Assembly: GCA_023898765.1 (NCBI GenBank)
Contig: CP060238.1
Span: 1,178,001-1,242,000, forward strand
Direction of reading: 5' to 3'
DNA: 64,000 nucleotides
DNA from: Rhodospirillales bacterium
Lineage (GTDB): Bacteria; Pseudomonadota; Alphaproteobacteria; Micavibrionales; Micavibrionaceae
In this document: positions 49,101 through 55,739 of the stretch, piece after piece
How the letters are laid out: every line of letters starts with the position of its first letter
How positions within the stretch are numbered: the stretch's first letter is position 1
The notes under the pieces: model-generated
Databases searched by the model: none
The model's input: only the letters and a program-made list of their open reading frames with translations
What the model was told of the DNA's origin: nothing
Translations under genes and position numbers: made by a program

Positions 49101-50345
49101 ACCCGTCGGGTCAAAGACGTTTGTGCCGGGGATAACGCCTGCACCGCCGGCCTGAATTTTGACGTCGACCGGGTCAAGCAGCAATGTGCCGTTTATCCCG
49201 TTGTAAGCCAGCAGGTTTGTCAGGCCGGTATATTCAACGTAAGGGCCGGATACTTCGGCGTTCGCGCCGTTTCCGCCGTTAACGCCCCCACGGCCCAGAA
49301 TCAGGCCGCGGAAAATGGCTGCATTATCGGCATAGATATAGGCGTCGCCGCCGTTTCCTTTCCCGTCATTTCCTTTTCCGCCGCCGACCAGAATTTCGGC
49401 CGTGTCAGCGACAAGGATATTCTGGCCGGTCACATCGACATCGCCGCCGTCCGTGCCGGAGGCATCCATTTTACCGGAGACGTTTACAACGCCTTTTTTC
49501 CCGCCGGAGAGAATGATTTTTCCGCCTTTTTGCGTTACGGAAGATACATCGATGACGCCGTCCATATTAATGACATTGTCAACGGCGTTTTTGGCCGCTT
49601 GCGCGGTCATCATAACCGTGCCGCCTTCGGCGTTGATGGTGCCTTTGTTTTCGAGCAGGGCGTCCGCGACTTCACCCTCTACCGCGATTTCGAACAGGTT
49701 ATCGCCGTACAGGTCGAGGGTAACCGTTTCACCGGCTGCCATGACGACTTTACCCATTCTGGCGTTGATGATGCCCTGATTGGAAACGAAGGGAGAAACG
49801 AAGGCTGCAATACCTGCATCGGCAACCGTAATGGTCCCCTGATTGATGATACCGGCGCCTGAAAAGTTTCCGAGCTGGACGGGGCCGCCCGCCATGAATC
49901 CGGCAGGGTTCAGCAATTCACCGTCGGAAAGACTAATAGCTGCCGCATTAATGGAGCCGCTTGCGCCAACGAAAACTCCGTTCGCGTCGATGACATGACA
50001 GGAGCCCGCGCAATTCAAATGTCCGAAGATAAAGGTCGGATCGTTTTCCCTGTCAATGGCGACCAGATTTCCTCTGGAGACATTAACGGTCCAGTTTGAG
50101 TTGATGTCGAGGTCGCCTTCAACAATGGCCCTTTGCGTATTCAGATTCAGGTTTGTTGTGTTCGCCTGAGACAGGTCTGTGGTCGTGCTTCCGGAGGTCG
50201 TGGTGAGATCCACCCAGTTGTCCGCCTGCGCCGACCCACCCAGCGCCATCAACCCCGCCGCGGTAAGCGCGGTCGTCGTCAGGAGTTTCTTGCCGGCGTT
50301 ACCGACGAAACCAAAGTTTTTAAAAAGGGGGGCCGATGTTCTCAT
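40113..50345 (-). CDS. Giant two-partner-secretion exoprotein (TpsA) built of beta-helix repeats
   Basis: 3410 residues from the ATG at 50343-50345 (GGAG 7 nt upstream; upstream in-frame ATGs at 50351 and 50405 are less likely). Signal peptide KKLLTTTALTAAGLMALGGS ending AQA-D. Residues ~40-330 form the TPS secretion domain (FIFGHLNCAGSCHVIDANGV, LNPAGFMAGG, GGKIILSGGKKGVVNVSG), as in FHA/HMW proteins. From ~800 to ~3150 is a right-handed parallel beta-helix region with dozens of 'DDGI/DNGI' turns (SGDDGIVVKI, ADDHGIYF), NosD-like rather than FHA-like and very acidic. A near-identical tandem block lies near residues 2415-2930. The C-terminal part has Cys residues in SSPCLGDA and AASCSSEL. Divergent from its transporter gene. 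Probable adhesin or Ca2+-binding surface fibre. Confidence 0.92.
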   Translation of the reverse strand: MRTSAPLFKNFGFVGNAGKKLLTTTALTAAGLMALGGSAQADNWVDLTTTSGSTTTDLSQANTTNLNLNTQRAIVEGDLDINSNWTVNVSRGNLVAIDRENDPTFIFGHLNCAGSCHVIDANGVFVGASGSINAAAISLSDGELLNPAGFMAGGPVQLGNFSGAGIINQGTITVADAGIAAFVSPFVSNQGIINARMGKVVMAAGETVTLDLYGDNLFEIAVEGEVADALLENKGTINAEGGTVMMTAQAAKNAVDNVINMDGVIDVSSVTQKGGKIILSGGKKGVVNVSGKMDASGTDGGDVDVTGQNILVADTAEILVGGGKGNDGKGNGGDAYIYADNAAIFRGLILGRGGVNGGNGANAEVSGPYVEYTGLTNLLAYNGINGTLLLDPVDVKIQAGGAGVIPGTNVFDPTGLGNTTILGWDTIDTALGLGNLTITTTGNASQTNDGDIKVEASHLYSSANALNLFAHEAVRIDDGVSVINIGTGDITLLGGWNGSLASPGFDNSITDPNLGRVYFRAGSSVVTFGTLNLLGRNLIDMQAGSAAAATNVNMVSDQIVMDTSGSPALVNATDTVSISRNRTGDISLGADHGGLVLSQAEIANIGATTLEVGGATTDLTVDGVDTTTATISGTVFLSAAGDIEFDGANVFNALNATAGDDVLVDGGSSITTKTGGVSLTANNAVNDGLTVMQVEGTIDTTLAGAAGTVDLNANNHFVEIDPTGSVLTDGGKLTANSNVGFDIDNGATVSLGNGGAHINAPVVHLGDDIDTTGPITGTASTVDVENDDAEIQDGVDVAANNATVNVAAGTYNESVNVNKAGLKLLGNNAGTAGYDPRDPESIVTGGSPAFTVNADNITIDGFTMDGPTLTYGVLLNDVKGTKISNNIISRSSIAGIGGVVDHNNAPVGTLLVENNKIDDSNTGDGIKLWGDSAGENGKQALVGVKIDILGNEIGTDGDDTGSDDDGVSGNGIVFGQVGDDDGTIADGGTNVSAVINIKENDIAGLEGVRFDGSVDGATLDLSDNTDISGYVGDGVRFAGKVTSSSVTIAGNTEIGGFANGISFSGIDGGTVDILNNDSIRGYFVDGVSFGAGSPSISGGAFVTVAGNAIQGDVDGIYVEDDITGPGTKFWVGGNTITAGGDGVDIDHIENGAQANIGGVVPHDSASTSVNKGNVITAGGNGIEFDAGVDAIALVRNNRISAGDDGVNVRDGDPGHTTGVDSGAYVEISSNQIGSMGSDTIGDDGIDFDDSITGNATVLISGNAIGRSGAKVGDDGIDIDTVTGGATVSIINNTDIRAADNGIEISGPVNGGASVTISGNNHGIHADDHGIYFGSALSGGATVNIHDNIIGANEDHDSTGSGIWFDGTITSATVNIGDGAYGSFTGGASNIIRVDGNAGGSQSGLDGIHFDDDIGSGAVINIDGNRLGYFAFSVGGPLTEERLADDGIEFSGEIKGNADINITDNYIRAKGDGVRFSDKIRDFANVLIGGLGDNNAINAWHNGVSFLNDITGQSLVEISYNGITASNDGIYFGDKIDNAKTTGGISEQELLIKNNTIWGRNNGIHFNGEIDGERHDTRIAGNDIEGEDGQGIVFDDDIDEAHVRIVENTRIEGEKDGIRFLGDIEDGARVNIDDNAKIEGKDEEAIHFFRKVADSFVSIFSNDDIRAGENGIEFNGEIDNSTIVISENNHGIHADDHGILFTNSIHSGSDIDIHDNIISANEDNGSTGDGIHFGGNIYTATINIGDGGGSSFGSDPSNFIRGKDGIHFEGSLNKGSQIVIDGNRIGYGKTSGGSTYEDRVDDDGIQFDGEIRGNADVKITDNYIKSDDDGISFRNNVKDDARILIGGRYDGNTIDADGEGDGIQFEDKIEDHSLIEISHNSIYADRNGVVFNDDTSNHLHSGHEEEILIAYNTIDGDENGILFEGRASHALHDIVIRDNYKIRGDGKGDHGISFTGGIDDAELTIKHNDEIYGAEDGIHITGQFFNDAKIRIHGNTDIKGDNDDAIEVNDYGSDWGLDLEIDHNHAHWSGDNGIYVRNIENADIHDNTVHDVDGNGIYGSHIDNGNIASNTIYNTGGNGILVNPTDHIDIAYNTIHDVDEDGIRVDDGHGADIWGNHIGRTGDDGIDVNDNDYVDIWDNYIHDTGRDSEHGDGISVDNSYRAEIKKNRITGAGRDGINVKDSNKTVIGWNKIFAEGGNYYYHDYGQEGAGRDGIHVENSDDLLVIGNDVTADLGYGHKGAIDRLGAGRHGIYVEGGKDIDIMYNHILGDSEHRRHYYNSVDSVGEDGIHVTAAEDILIKKNEVSRAGDDGIEVIVGNVEERREIRLGITSIRDRGRHEDDTNKVIIIGNEVSRSGDDGIVVTTEQDYDRREENKGPGVQSFGSQGGNDWDDNRSDGKKLFIKIADNDVEKSGDDGIEVNLKTSAGNNDNNNFPGPVGFLQQEEGFGGFGGHHDRPDNEILISDNNVSKSGDDGIVVKIAPKEEKNGNNEKPDEFFMQTSSGMDNNSGGIRNYVRIDGNKVFHSGDDGIQVDITTDGGSNYNNQPPTYASKGLEQNEGFFGGFGGHHDRPDNEILISDNNVSKSGDDGIVVKIAPKEEKNGNNEKPDEFFRQTSPGMDSNAGGIRNYIQIDGNKVFHSGDDGIQVDITTDGGSNDNNQPPMYLSKGLDGFGGQHDRPDNEILISDNNVSKSGDDGIVVKIAPKEERHNGYGNPGKFAVQSLPGMDNNAGGIRNYVRIDGNKVFHSGDDGIQVDITTAAGSNDNGYPQSPAPRGLEQNEGFFGGFGGHHDRPDNEIVISDNLVIDSRDDGIVVKIAPKEERHNNGYGNPGKFAVQSLPGMDNSRGGINNYVKIDGNKVFHSGDDGIQVDITTDGGSNGYDYPQTTAFKGLGQSEGFFGGFGTQNKNTIIVSGNKVGFSGDDGIDISVKTEKDKERRGFQDNFMSLDYPGYSGSATTSNFIKVSHNDVFRSRDDGITIDVDNPRGERMYKGGYDDMYDSPLMTNSFGPDYGYGGYRGGNTNKVVIIGNDVRNSDDDGIQVVANKGSDVDLIMVRNTVRDSGDNGILLISKGGRHGGYYGGPQTEEKSLEPSVSLLSGYGYGGGHSHGGVFNSTLIDNIVENSGSNGLYVKGPHHGDVVLKGNTFINNPVGARFESGRIDVSDEERPNTFIVTPDYELPEGYKYVTGMQFDLAKKWKPTSLTIVGETLGTTAFYGFINRGVGTAYYVRFEDGAILDKYGNVIEIDGTRVDWDGFVPADNLDGDGNIPASVLAAIEARLFDADDPLLNGRGQIFVGTPAEESGATVAQEDIFNYFGPFRGTLSGLNVTIRGLPGIPGGPLSLNAITPFAGGEGEGEGGGTSPEDLNAIEAAAGGGESSPCLGDAVGIAETGQSVNVTYGTSPEETLAGAASCSSEL
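41590..43090 (-). repeat. Tandem array of ~107-115-codon units inside the TpsA gene
   Basis: About four full and one partial unit, each containing RPDNEILISDNNVSKSGDDG, VVKIAPKEE and NYVRIDGNKVFHSGDDG. Matching points fall at 41776, 42121, 42442 and 42784, giving spacings of 345, 321 and 342 bp, all multiples of three. DNA identity between units is high, so array size could change by recombination without a frameshift. Boundaries are approximate. Confidence 0.88.
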
Positions 50346-50751
50346 TGTCATTCTCCATTGGTTGTTCTGAAGTGGCTCACAGGCGGTCGAAAAAGACGAA
50401 AACATCCATGTGGACGAAATCAGAAAAAACTTTCTTGTAGCAGATATCTGGTTTTTGCCACTAATCCGGCTAATTTACAAGCATTTGTTAAAAGTTTTTT
50501 AACGTTTTCGGGGGGTAAGGGCATAAAGTTCTGTAAAATCAGGAAAATTTCAGGGCTCTCAGGTATAGGTTTTTCCTGTTTGAAAGGTTAATTTTTACTT
50601 GCGCATACAGTCTGTGTATTGATATTTGTCTTCGGTTGGCGTAGTAATGATATTGGAAAGATCGCATTGCGGTCTGATTCCTGTTTTTTTTTGCGTTATC
50701 ATCTCTTTAAAGGCATGCCTACAGGGTAAGCGAAAAACCGAGGAAACTGAT
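50346..50751. promoter_or_regulatory. Divergent intergenic region between tpsA and tpsB
   Basis: 406 nt between the chosen starts, AT-richer than the flanking genes. It must contain promoters for both secretion genes. Two weak in-frame extensions of the genes into this space lack ribosome sites. I find no clear operator, inverted repeat or RNA element and no other gene. Confidence 0.5.
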
Positions 50752-52470
50752 ATGAAAAAGCTTTGCGTATTTGTTGCTGCAGCTTCATTCTTGGCAATGG
50801 GCGTTTCAGGATCGCCTGCTTATGCGCAGCTTGAACAGCAAACCATTATTGCGGACCCGGGCCGCGCGGAAGAGCAGTTCCAGCAGGAACTCCTTATTCC
50901 CCAGGGCGGGCCGGATATCGGCATTCAGGATCTTGAGCTTAAAGGGGCGCCTGCAGGGGCCGAAAATATAAAATTCAAATTTGGCGGGCTGCAGATAGAC
51001 GGGGCCAGCGCCTATACGACGGAACAGCTTTCCAGTCTTTATAAAGGGAAAATCGGGACGGAAATTTCTCTGGCGGACCTGTATGCCATTGCCCATGAGA
51101 TGACCCTGAAATACCGGAATGACGGTTATCTACTGACGCAGGTTGTCGTGCCGCCGCAAACCATTGAAAACGGCATTGCGCGCTTGCAGATTGTGGAAGG
51201 GTTTGTCGATAACGTCATTATTCAGACGGATGAGGGCGAAGGCTCCTTTCTTGTCGATACCATAAGGTCATACGCCTCGTATGTGAATGCGGGCGGCGCG
51301 CTGAATGTCAAGGATATGGAGCGGGGGCTTCTCCTCATCAACGATCTGCCGGGCGTCAAGGCCAGAAGCATTTTGAGCCCTTCAAAAACAACGCCGGGCG
51401 GTGCGGATATGCTCATTATCGTGGAGCGTGATCCTTACGACGCTTTGATTACGGCGGATGACTTCGGAAGCCGGTATCTCGGTCCCGTCCAGTTCGGGGC
51501 GGCCGGGAGCGCGAATTCATGGCTCGGGTTAGGGGAAGCTGTTACCGGGCAGGTTGTGGTGGCGCCGGATGGCGGTCACGAACTGGCTTATGGCGCGCTG
51601 AGCTATGAACAGCCTATCGGTCCGTGGGGAACGAAAATAAAAGCGTTTGGCAGCCTGACGGATACGGATCCCGGTTATGATCTGAGACAGTTTGAGGTCC
51701 GGGGACATTCCAGCACGATGGGGATTCAGGTGGAACATCCGTTTGTCCGCTCCCGGGCCTTCAATCTTGCGGGCCGGGCGGTTCTGGACTGGCGCAATGT
51801 TAAAAGCTCCAACAATGCCGAGTTGACCCGCAAGGACCATATTCGTGCGGCGCGGGTGGGTGCGAAAGTCGATTTTCTGGATACGCTGCTTGGCGTGGCT
51901 GTCAATGCCTTCGATGTAGAGCTTTCGCAGGGGCTTGATATCATGGGAGCGAGCGACGAAGGCGACGCCAATCTTACGCGCGCGGCGGGAGATCCCAAAT
52001 TTACGAAACTTAAAGTTCAGGCCCAAAGACTGCAGCGCATCGTGGAGGATGTAAACCTCTTCCTGGCCGGAAGCGGTCAATGGGCGGACGGGCCTTTGCT
52101 TTCTGCCGAGGAATTTGCCGTTGGCGGCATTAATTCCGTGCGCGGGTTCGATCCTTCCGAAATCGTTGGAGATCACGGCGTTTCAGGAAAAGCAGAGCTT
52201 CAGTGGAACAATCCCGGCAAATTCGATATGGAGTATATCGATAAATACCAGCTCTTCGGCTTTTTTGACGCCGGCAGGACGTGGGATGAGGATGCTACAA
52301 CCAGTTCGGCAAAACATGATACGCTGACGGCAACGGGCGGCGGCTTGAGAGTTAGCTTCTCCGGCGCGACGGAAGCGGGTCTTGTGGTGGCGTTTCCTCT
52401 TAACCGCGATGTCCAGACGCAAAACGATCAGGATCCGAAGGTCTATTTCAACCTCAGCAAAAGCTTCTAG
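50752..52470 (+). CDS. ShlB/FhaC-family outer-membrane transporter (TpsB)
   Basis: 572 residues from the ATG at 50752, with GAGGAA 7 nt upstream; the frame opens earlier (50626) without support. Signal peptide MKKLCVFVAAASFLAMGVSG. Two POTRA domains: residues ~70-150 (LYKGKIGTEISLADLYAIAH, MTLKYRNDGYLLTQVVVPPQ) and ~150-230 (LQIVEGFVDNVIIQTDEGEG, LLLINDLPGVKA). Then a 16-strand barrel beginning DDFGSRYLGPVQFG and including the conserved EFAVGGINSVRGFDPSE loop (VRGF tip) that sits in the pore. Terminal Phe for BAM insertion. Exports the divergently encoded TpsA. Its stop codon is also the first three bases of a MITE-like terminal repeat. Confidence 0.95.
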   Translation: MKKLCVFVAAASFLAMGVSGSPAYAQLEQQTIIADPGRAEEQFQQELLIPQGGPDIGIQDLELKGAPAGAENIKFKFGGLQIDGASAYTTEQLSSLYKGKIGTEISLADLYAIAHEMTLKYRNDGYLLTQVVVPPQTIENGIARLQIVEGFVDNVIIQTDEGEGSFLVDTIRSYASYVNAGGALNVKDMERGLLLINDLPGVKARSILSPSKTTPGGADMLIIVERDPYDALITADDFGSRYLGPVQFGAAGSANSWLGLGEAVTGQVVVAPDGGHELAYGALSYEQPIGPWGTKIKAFGSLTDTDPGYDLRQFEVRGHSSTMGIQVEHPFVRSRAFNLAGRAVLDWRNVKSSNNAELTRKDHIRAARVGAKVDFLDTLLGVAVNAFDVELSQGLDIMGASDEGDANLTRAAGDPKFTKLKVQAQRLQRIVEDVNLFLAGSGQWADGPLLSAEEFAVGGINSVRGFDPSEIVGDHGVSGKAELQWNNPGKFDMEYIDKYQLFGFFDAGRTWDEDATTSSAKHDTLTATGGGLRVSFSGATEAGLVVAFPLNRDVQTQNDQDPKVYFNLSKSF

Positions 52471-52587
52471 AGCGTTCCTCGTTCAGGTTCTCGGTTCAGG
52501 TTCGACCCTGTCATTCCGGGGGCGGCGAAGAATCTCCGGAAAACGCTGGGGTTCTTCGCCTTCAACTCGGAACTCAGGATGATAAAG
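52468..52587. repeat. Decayed copy of the 140-bp MITE-like element
   Basis: Begins TAGAGCGTTCCTCGTTCAGG, matching the left end of the 39863 element (TAGAGCGTTCATCGTTTAGA), followed by GTCATTCCGGGGGCGGCGAA, CTCCGG and TTCGCCTTCAACTCGGAACT, then CAGGATGAT. The right terminal repeat is not recognisable. Its first TAG is the tpsB stop codon. Confidence 0.6.
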
Positions 52588-52590
52588 ATA

Positions 52591-52932
52591 TTATTTCGAA
52601 AGCTGGTCGTAAGCCCGCAAAGCGTCCGCTGCATACATCAAAGACGGTCCGCCGCCCATATAGATGGTCATGGCAAGCACTTCGGCGATTTCTTCGCGAG
52701 TGGCGCCCAGTTCAATCAGGGTTTTGACATGAAAGCCGATACAGCCGTCGCATTGTTTGGCAATGCCGATTCCCAGCGCGACAAATTCCTTTGTTTTCTT
52801 GTCCAGCGCGCCGTTTGTTGTTGCGCCTTTGGCAAGGGCGGAAAAGCCGTTCATGGCGTCGGGGACTATTTTACGAAGTTCGTGGGAATAGGCGGAAATA
52901 TCGTCTGTAATCGTTTTATAATCTTTGGTCAT
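52591..52932 (-). CDS. Carboxymuconolactone decarboxylase / AhpD-like protein
   Basis: 113 residues, typical of short CMD-domain proteins. The redox motif CDGCIGFHVKTLIELGAT gives Cys-x2-Cys-x3-His, as in AhpD, so peroxidase-reductant or alkylhydroperoxidase-type activity is more likely than decarboxylation. KEFVALGIGIAKQ precedes it, as usual. ATG at 52930-52932 with AAAGGAGAT upstream. Convergent with tpsB and divergent from the rhodanese gene. Cytoplasmic. Confidence 0.92.
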   Translation of the reverse strand: MTKDYKTITDDISAYSHELRKIVPDAMNGFSALAKGATTNGALDKKTKEFVALGIGIAKQCDGCIGFHVKTLIELGATREEIAEVLAMTIYMGGGPSLMYAADALRAYDQLSK

Positions 52933-53030
52933 ATTTTATCTCCTTTTAAGAATAACCGGCTTGTCTTAAGAAACTATGTGATATAAAGATTTGTTACTTT
53001 AGAAAGAAATAATATACAAGAGAAAAACAA

Positions 53031-53597
53031 ATGACAAAAACAGTCCAATATAAACAGCTTGAAGACTGGCTGGAGGCAGACGAAGCCGTTCTAATCGACG
53101 TGCGCGAGCCGGAGGAGTTCCGGACCGGCCATATTTTATACGCCCATTCCATTCCTCTGAACAGGGTGGAGGAGCTTTTGCCGCAAATGAAGATTCCGGA
53201 GGACAAAAAGATTGTGTTTCAGTGTTTGAAAGGCATGCGCGGTCTGCAGGCCTGTGTGAATGCCGGAAATCTGGGACATTTAAAGGGGCGGGGTGAAATT
53301 TATAATCTGGAAGGCGGGATAGAAGGGTGGAAAGCGGCCGGTTTTCCCGTTGTTTCGAACGACCTTCCGTCTCCGTCTCCGGAAGGGGGCGTTCCCATAA
53401 TGAGGCAGGTTCATATTGCTGTCGGCCTTCTTGTTCTGCTGTCCGTGATCGCGGGGTATGCGCTGCACGCTTTTGCTTTTGTTCTGGCGGGATGTGTTGG
53501 GCTCGGCCTTCTTCTCGAAGGGGTGACCGGCTGGTGCGGAATGGGCATGGTTTTGCGGCGCATGCCGTGGAATAAGCCGTCTCAATTAAAGAATTGA
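53031..53597 (+). CDS. Rhodanese-domain protein with membrane tail (YgaP-like)
   Basis: 188 residues. Residues ~5-110 are a rhodanese domain: LIDVREPEEFRTGHILYAHS, active-site Cys in FQCLKGMRG and GGIEGWKAAGFPV. Residues ~125-185 form a DUF2892-type pair of membrane helices (VAVGLLVLLSVIAGY-like, VLAGCVGLGLLLEG) ending with CGMGMVLRRMPWN. This matches YgaP-type membrane rhodaneses, which carry a persulfide near the inner membrane. Start ATG preceded by a weak GAGAAAAAC. Next to an AhpD-like redox gene on the opposite strand, but no operon. Confidence 0.92.
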   Translation: MTKTVQYKQLEDWLEADEAVLIDVREPEEFRTGHILYAHSIPLNRVEELLPQMKIPEDKKIVFQCLKGMRGLQACVNAGNLGHLKGRGEIYNLEGGIEGWKAAGFPVVSNDLPSPSPEGGVPIMRQVHIAVGLLVLLSVIAGYALHAFAFVLAGCVGLGLLLEGVTGWCGMGMVLRRMPWNKPSQLKN

Positions 53598-53656
53598 CAG
53601 TTTTTCGATAAAATCCTATAAATCCAGCCATTCCTGTAAAGAGGGCGTGGTCCTCG

Positions 53657-53695
53657 TTGACGGTTTAAGCGTCAATCCCGAAAGGGGAAGCGGGA
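53657..53695 (+). promoter_or_regulatory. Two small hairpins in the rpsD leader
   Basis: TTGACG/CGTCAA (loop 7 nt) followed directly by TCCCG/CGGGA (loop 10 nt), 31 nt before the rpsD start. S4 represses its own synthesis in several bacteria, so this might be an S4-binding leader. It matches no class I can name. Confidence 0.3.
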
Positions 53696-53726
53696 CAATA
53701 ACAGATAAAGAAGAGGACTCATAAAA

Positions 53727-54344
53727 ATGAGCGAAAAAAGACCGCAGTCAAAACATAAAATCGACCGCCGCCTGGGATGCAATCTCTGGGGGCGTCCGAA
53801 ATCTCCTTACAATATTCGCCAGACCGGACCGGGGATGCACGGCGCGCGCCGCGGGCGTCCGACCGATTACGGTATGCAGCTGATGGCCAAGCAGCAGCTT
53901 AAAGGCTATTACGGCAATATCGGGGAGAAGAAATTCCGCCGTTATTATCAGGAAGCCAACCGTCTGAAAGGCGATACGGGCCAGAACCTGATCGGGCTGC
54001 TGGAATGCCGTCTGGACGCTGTCGTTTACCGTGCCCTGTTTGTGCCGACGGTGTTTGCAGCGCGTCAGTTCGTGTCTCATGGCCATGTGCTGGTGAACGG
54101 GAAACGCGTGAATATTCCCTCCTATCAGGTCAAAGAAGGGGATGTGATCGAGGTGAGGGAAAAATCCCGCCAAATGCCGATGGTGTTGCAGGCCATGGAA
54201 AGCGCGGAGCGCGATGTGGCGGAATATCTCGAGGTGGATAAAAAAGCCTGTAAAGCGACCTTCCTGCGGGTTCCGCAGCTTGAGGACGTGCCTTATCCGG
54301 TTCAGATGCAGCCGCATCTTGTCGTGGAATTTTATTCCCGGTAG
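53727..54344 (+). CDS. rpsD: 30S ribosomal protein S4
   Basis: 205 residues, standard for alphaproteobacterial S4, which starts 16S rRNA assembly and binds near the mRNA entry site. Start [19 protein letters not shown] with [19 protein letters not shown]; the S4 RNA-binding domain reads [40 protein letters not shown]; and the end IPVQ-type strand is [19 protein letters not shown] at 53727 with AAGAGGA upstream. Monocistronic with a terminator 25 nt after the stop. Confidence 0.98.
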   Translation: MSEKRPQSKHKIDRRLGCNLWGRPKSPYNIRQTGPGMHGARRGRPTDYGMQLMAKQQLKGYYGNIGEKKFRRYYQEANRLKGDTGQNLIGLLECRLDAVVYRALFVPTVFAARQFVSHGHVLVNGKRVNIPSYQVKEGDVIEVREKSRQMPMVLQAMESAERDVAEYLEVDKKACKATFLRVPQLEDVPYPVQMQPHLVVEFYSR

Positions 54345-54368
54345 AATTTTTGGGAAATCAAGGTATCA

Positions 54369-54393
54369 AGCCGCCTTTCACAGGCGGCTTTTT
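54369..54393 (+). terminator. Factor-independent terminator of rpsD
   Basis: Stem AGCCGCC (54369-54375) / GGCGGCT (54383-54389), 7-nt loop, then five T. The right half overlaps the last codons of the convergent DUF6498-type gene. Confidence 0.9.
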
Positions 54394-55010
54394 GCTGCTT
54401 TTCTGAAGAGGCGGTGTTCGACAAGATGCATCGCGCCGTCCGCCAGTGTTTTCAGGACCATGAATGTCAGGATCGCGCTGTGGCCCATCATGCCGCCCGT
54501 GATAATCACCAGATGCATCGGCAAAATCCGTAAGTAAGGATAGAACATCAGGGTTCCCAGATTGGGCTTTTGCTGTTTGAAATCGGCGGCGAAATTATGC
54601 CGGAAAGAATAGCCGTGAATGCTGATAAAGGTCAAAATCGCGAGAATAAGGAACGCAAGATCGTCTGCGGGCAGTTCGTTCAGGGGCATTTCCTGCCAGA
54701 GGAAAACGGCATAACCGAAATGAAAAAAACCGTAATGGAACGTAAAGAACGTCGCGACACCGCGTTTGCCTTCTTGCGTTTCCGGGACGGGCGCGTCATT
54801 CATTGTCATGCCTTTGGTGGTGAATTCTTTTAAAGACAGCATGCGGATGACGTTGATGATCCCGATCACGACGCTTTGGCTCCAGTAGACCCACATGATT
54901 TCATACAGGGGCCATTGCTGCACGTAGGCCATGACGATGGAAATGAAATTTCCCAGGATAACGGCCCAGAAGGACGGGTCGCGGATATAGCTTTCTTCGG
55001 CTTCGCTCAT
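54378..55010 (-). CDS. DUF6498-type integral membrane protein
   Basis: 210 residues from the ATG at 55008-55010, which overlaps the trmJ stop (ATGA). A longer frame to 55274 lies wholly inside trmJ and is rejected. About six hydrophobic segments, including FWAVILGNFISIVMAYVQQW, IMWVYWSQSVVIGIINVIRM, FLILAILTFISIHGYSFRHN and LPMHLVIITGGMMGHSAILT. The order 'YWSQSVVIGIINVIRML' and 'R-ILPMHLxIIxGG' matches the uncharacterised DUF6498 family. Function unknown. Translationally coupled to trmJ and part of the gltX-trmJ transcript. Confidence 0.8.
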   Translation of the reverse strand: MSEAEESYIRDPSFWAVILGNFISIVMAYVQQWPLYEIMWVYWSQSVVIGIINVIRMLSLKEFTTKGMTMNDAPVPETQEGKRGVATFFTFHYGFFHFGYAVFLWQEMPLNELPADDLAFLILAILTFISIHGYSFRHNFAADFKQQKPNLGTLMFYPYLRILPMHLVIITGGMMGHSAILTFMVLKTLADGAMHLVEHRLFRKAAKSRL

Positions 55011-55735
55011 TTGCCTTTTTCTCCGATGCTTTTTTTGCCGGTCAGGGCCGAAAGAATACCGTGAAAGGTCTGGACTTCCTGATGGCTCATTTCGGCGCGG
55101 CCAAAGGTGTTTTTTAAATTGCGCAAAACGGTGGGTTTTATATCGGCGGATTTGAAAAAATGATGGGCGTCCAGTTCGTCTTCCAGACGGTCGAAAAGAT
55201 TGTCCAGTTCGGCATGCGGGGCGGGATCGTTCTCCTGCAGGAGGGCGGGGGTTTGATCCTGTGCCTGAAACCATTCATAGGCGCAAAGCAAAACCCCCTG
55301 ACCGAGATTCAGGGACGGGAAGGAGGGGTTGACCGGAATGGTGATAATGGCGTTTGCCAGCGCGACATCCTCGTTGCCAAGCCCTGCGCGTTCGGGGCCG
55401 AAGAGAAAGGCGGTTTTCTGGTTTGTGCGGGCATGAATGTCTTCGGCGGCGCTGCGGGCCGTCAAAACGGGTTTTGCCATGTCGCGGCGGCGGGCGGTGG
55501 TGGCGTAGCTGTATTGGACGTCCGCCAGGGCTTCTTGCGTGGTGTCAAACACCTGCACATCCGGCATTTGATCCAAAGCGCCGGAGGACATGGCGTCGGC
55601 TCGTTCATTGGGCCAGCCGTCGCGGGGGCGCACCAGCCGCAGGTCGGTGAGGCCGCAATTGAGCATGGCGCGCGCGGCGGCCCCGATATTCTCTCCCATC
55701 TGGGGTTCGATCAGGAGGATCGCGGGGGCGGGCAT
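55007..55735 (-). CDS. trmJ: tRNA (cytidine/uridine-2'-O-)-methyltransferase, TrmJ/TrmH family
   Basis: 242 residues. SPOUT knot enzyme: LIEPQMGENIGAAARAMLNC at the N-terminus, FLFGPERAGLGNEDVALANA (motif 2) and IPVNPSFPSLNLGQGVLLCA (motif 3). The C-terminal helical extension with a TRMJ-like arrangement (LFDRLEDELDAHHFF, HGILSALTGKK) indicates TrmJ, which methylates the 2'-OH of nucleotide 32 in certain tRNAs. Starts 4 nt after gltX and overlaps the DUF6498 gene by 4 nt. Confidence 0.9.
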   Translation of the reverse strand: MPAPAILLIEPQMGENIGAAARAMLNCGLTDLRLVRPRDGWPNERADAMSSGALDQMPDVQVFDTTQEALADVQYSYATTARRRDMAKPVLTARSAAEDIHARTNQKTAFLFGPERAGLGNEDVALANAIITIPVNPSFPSLNLGQGVLLCAYEWFQAQDQTPALLQENDPAPHAELDNLFDRLEDELDAHHFFKSADIKPTVLRNLKNTFGRAEMSHQEVQTFHGILSALTGKKSIGEKGK

Positions 55736-55739
55736 GTTT

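Noticed and set aside
55011..55274. N-terminal extension of the DUF6498-type gene
   Set aside because: Lies entirely within trmJ, is Arg/Pro-rich and lacks a ribosome site; the ATGA overlap start at 55010 is far better.
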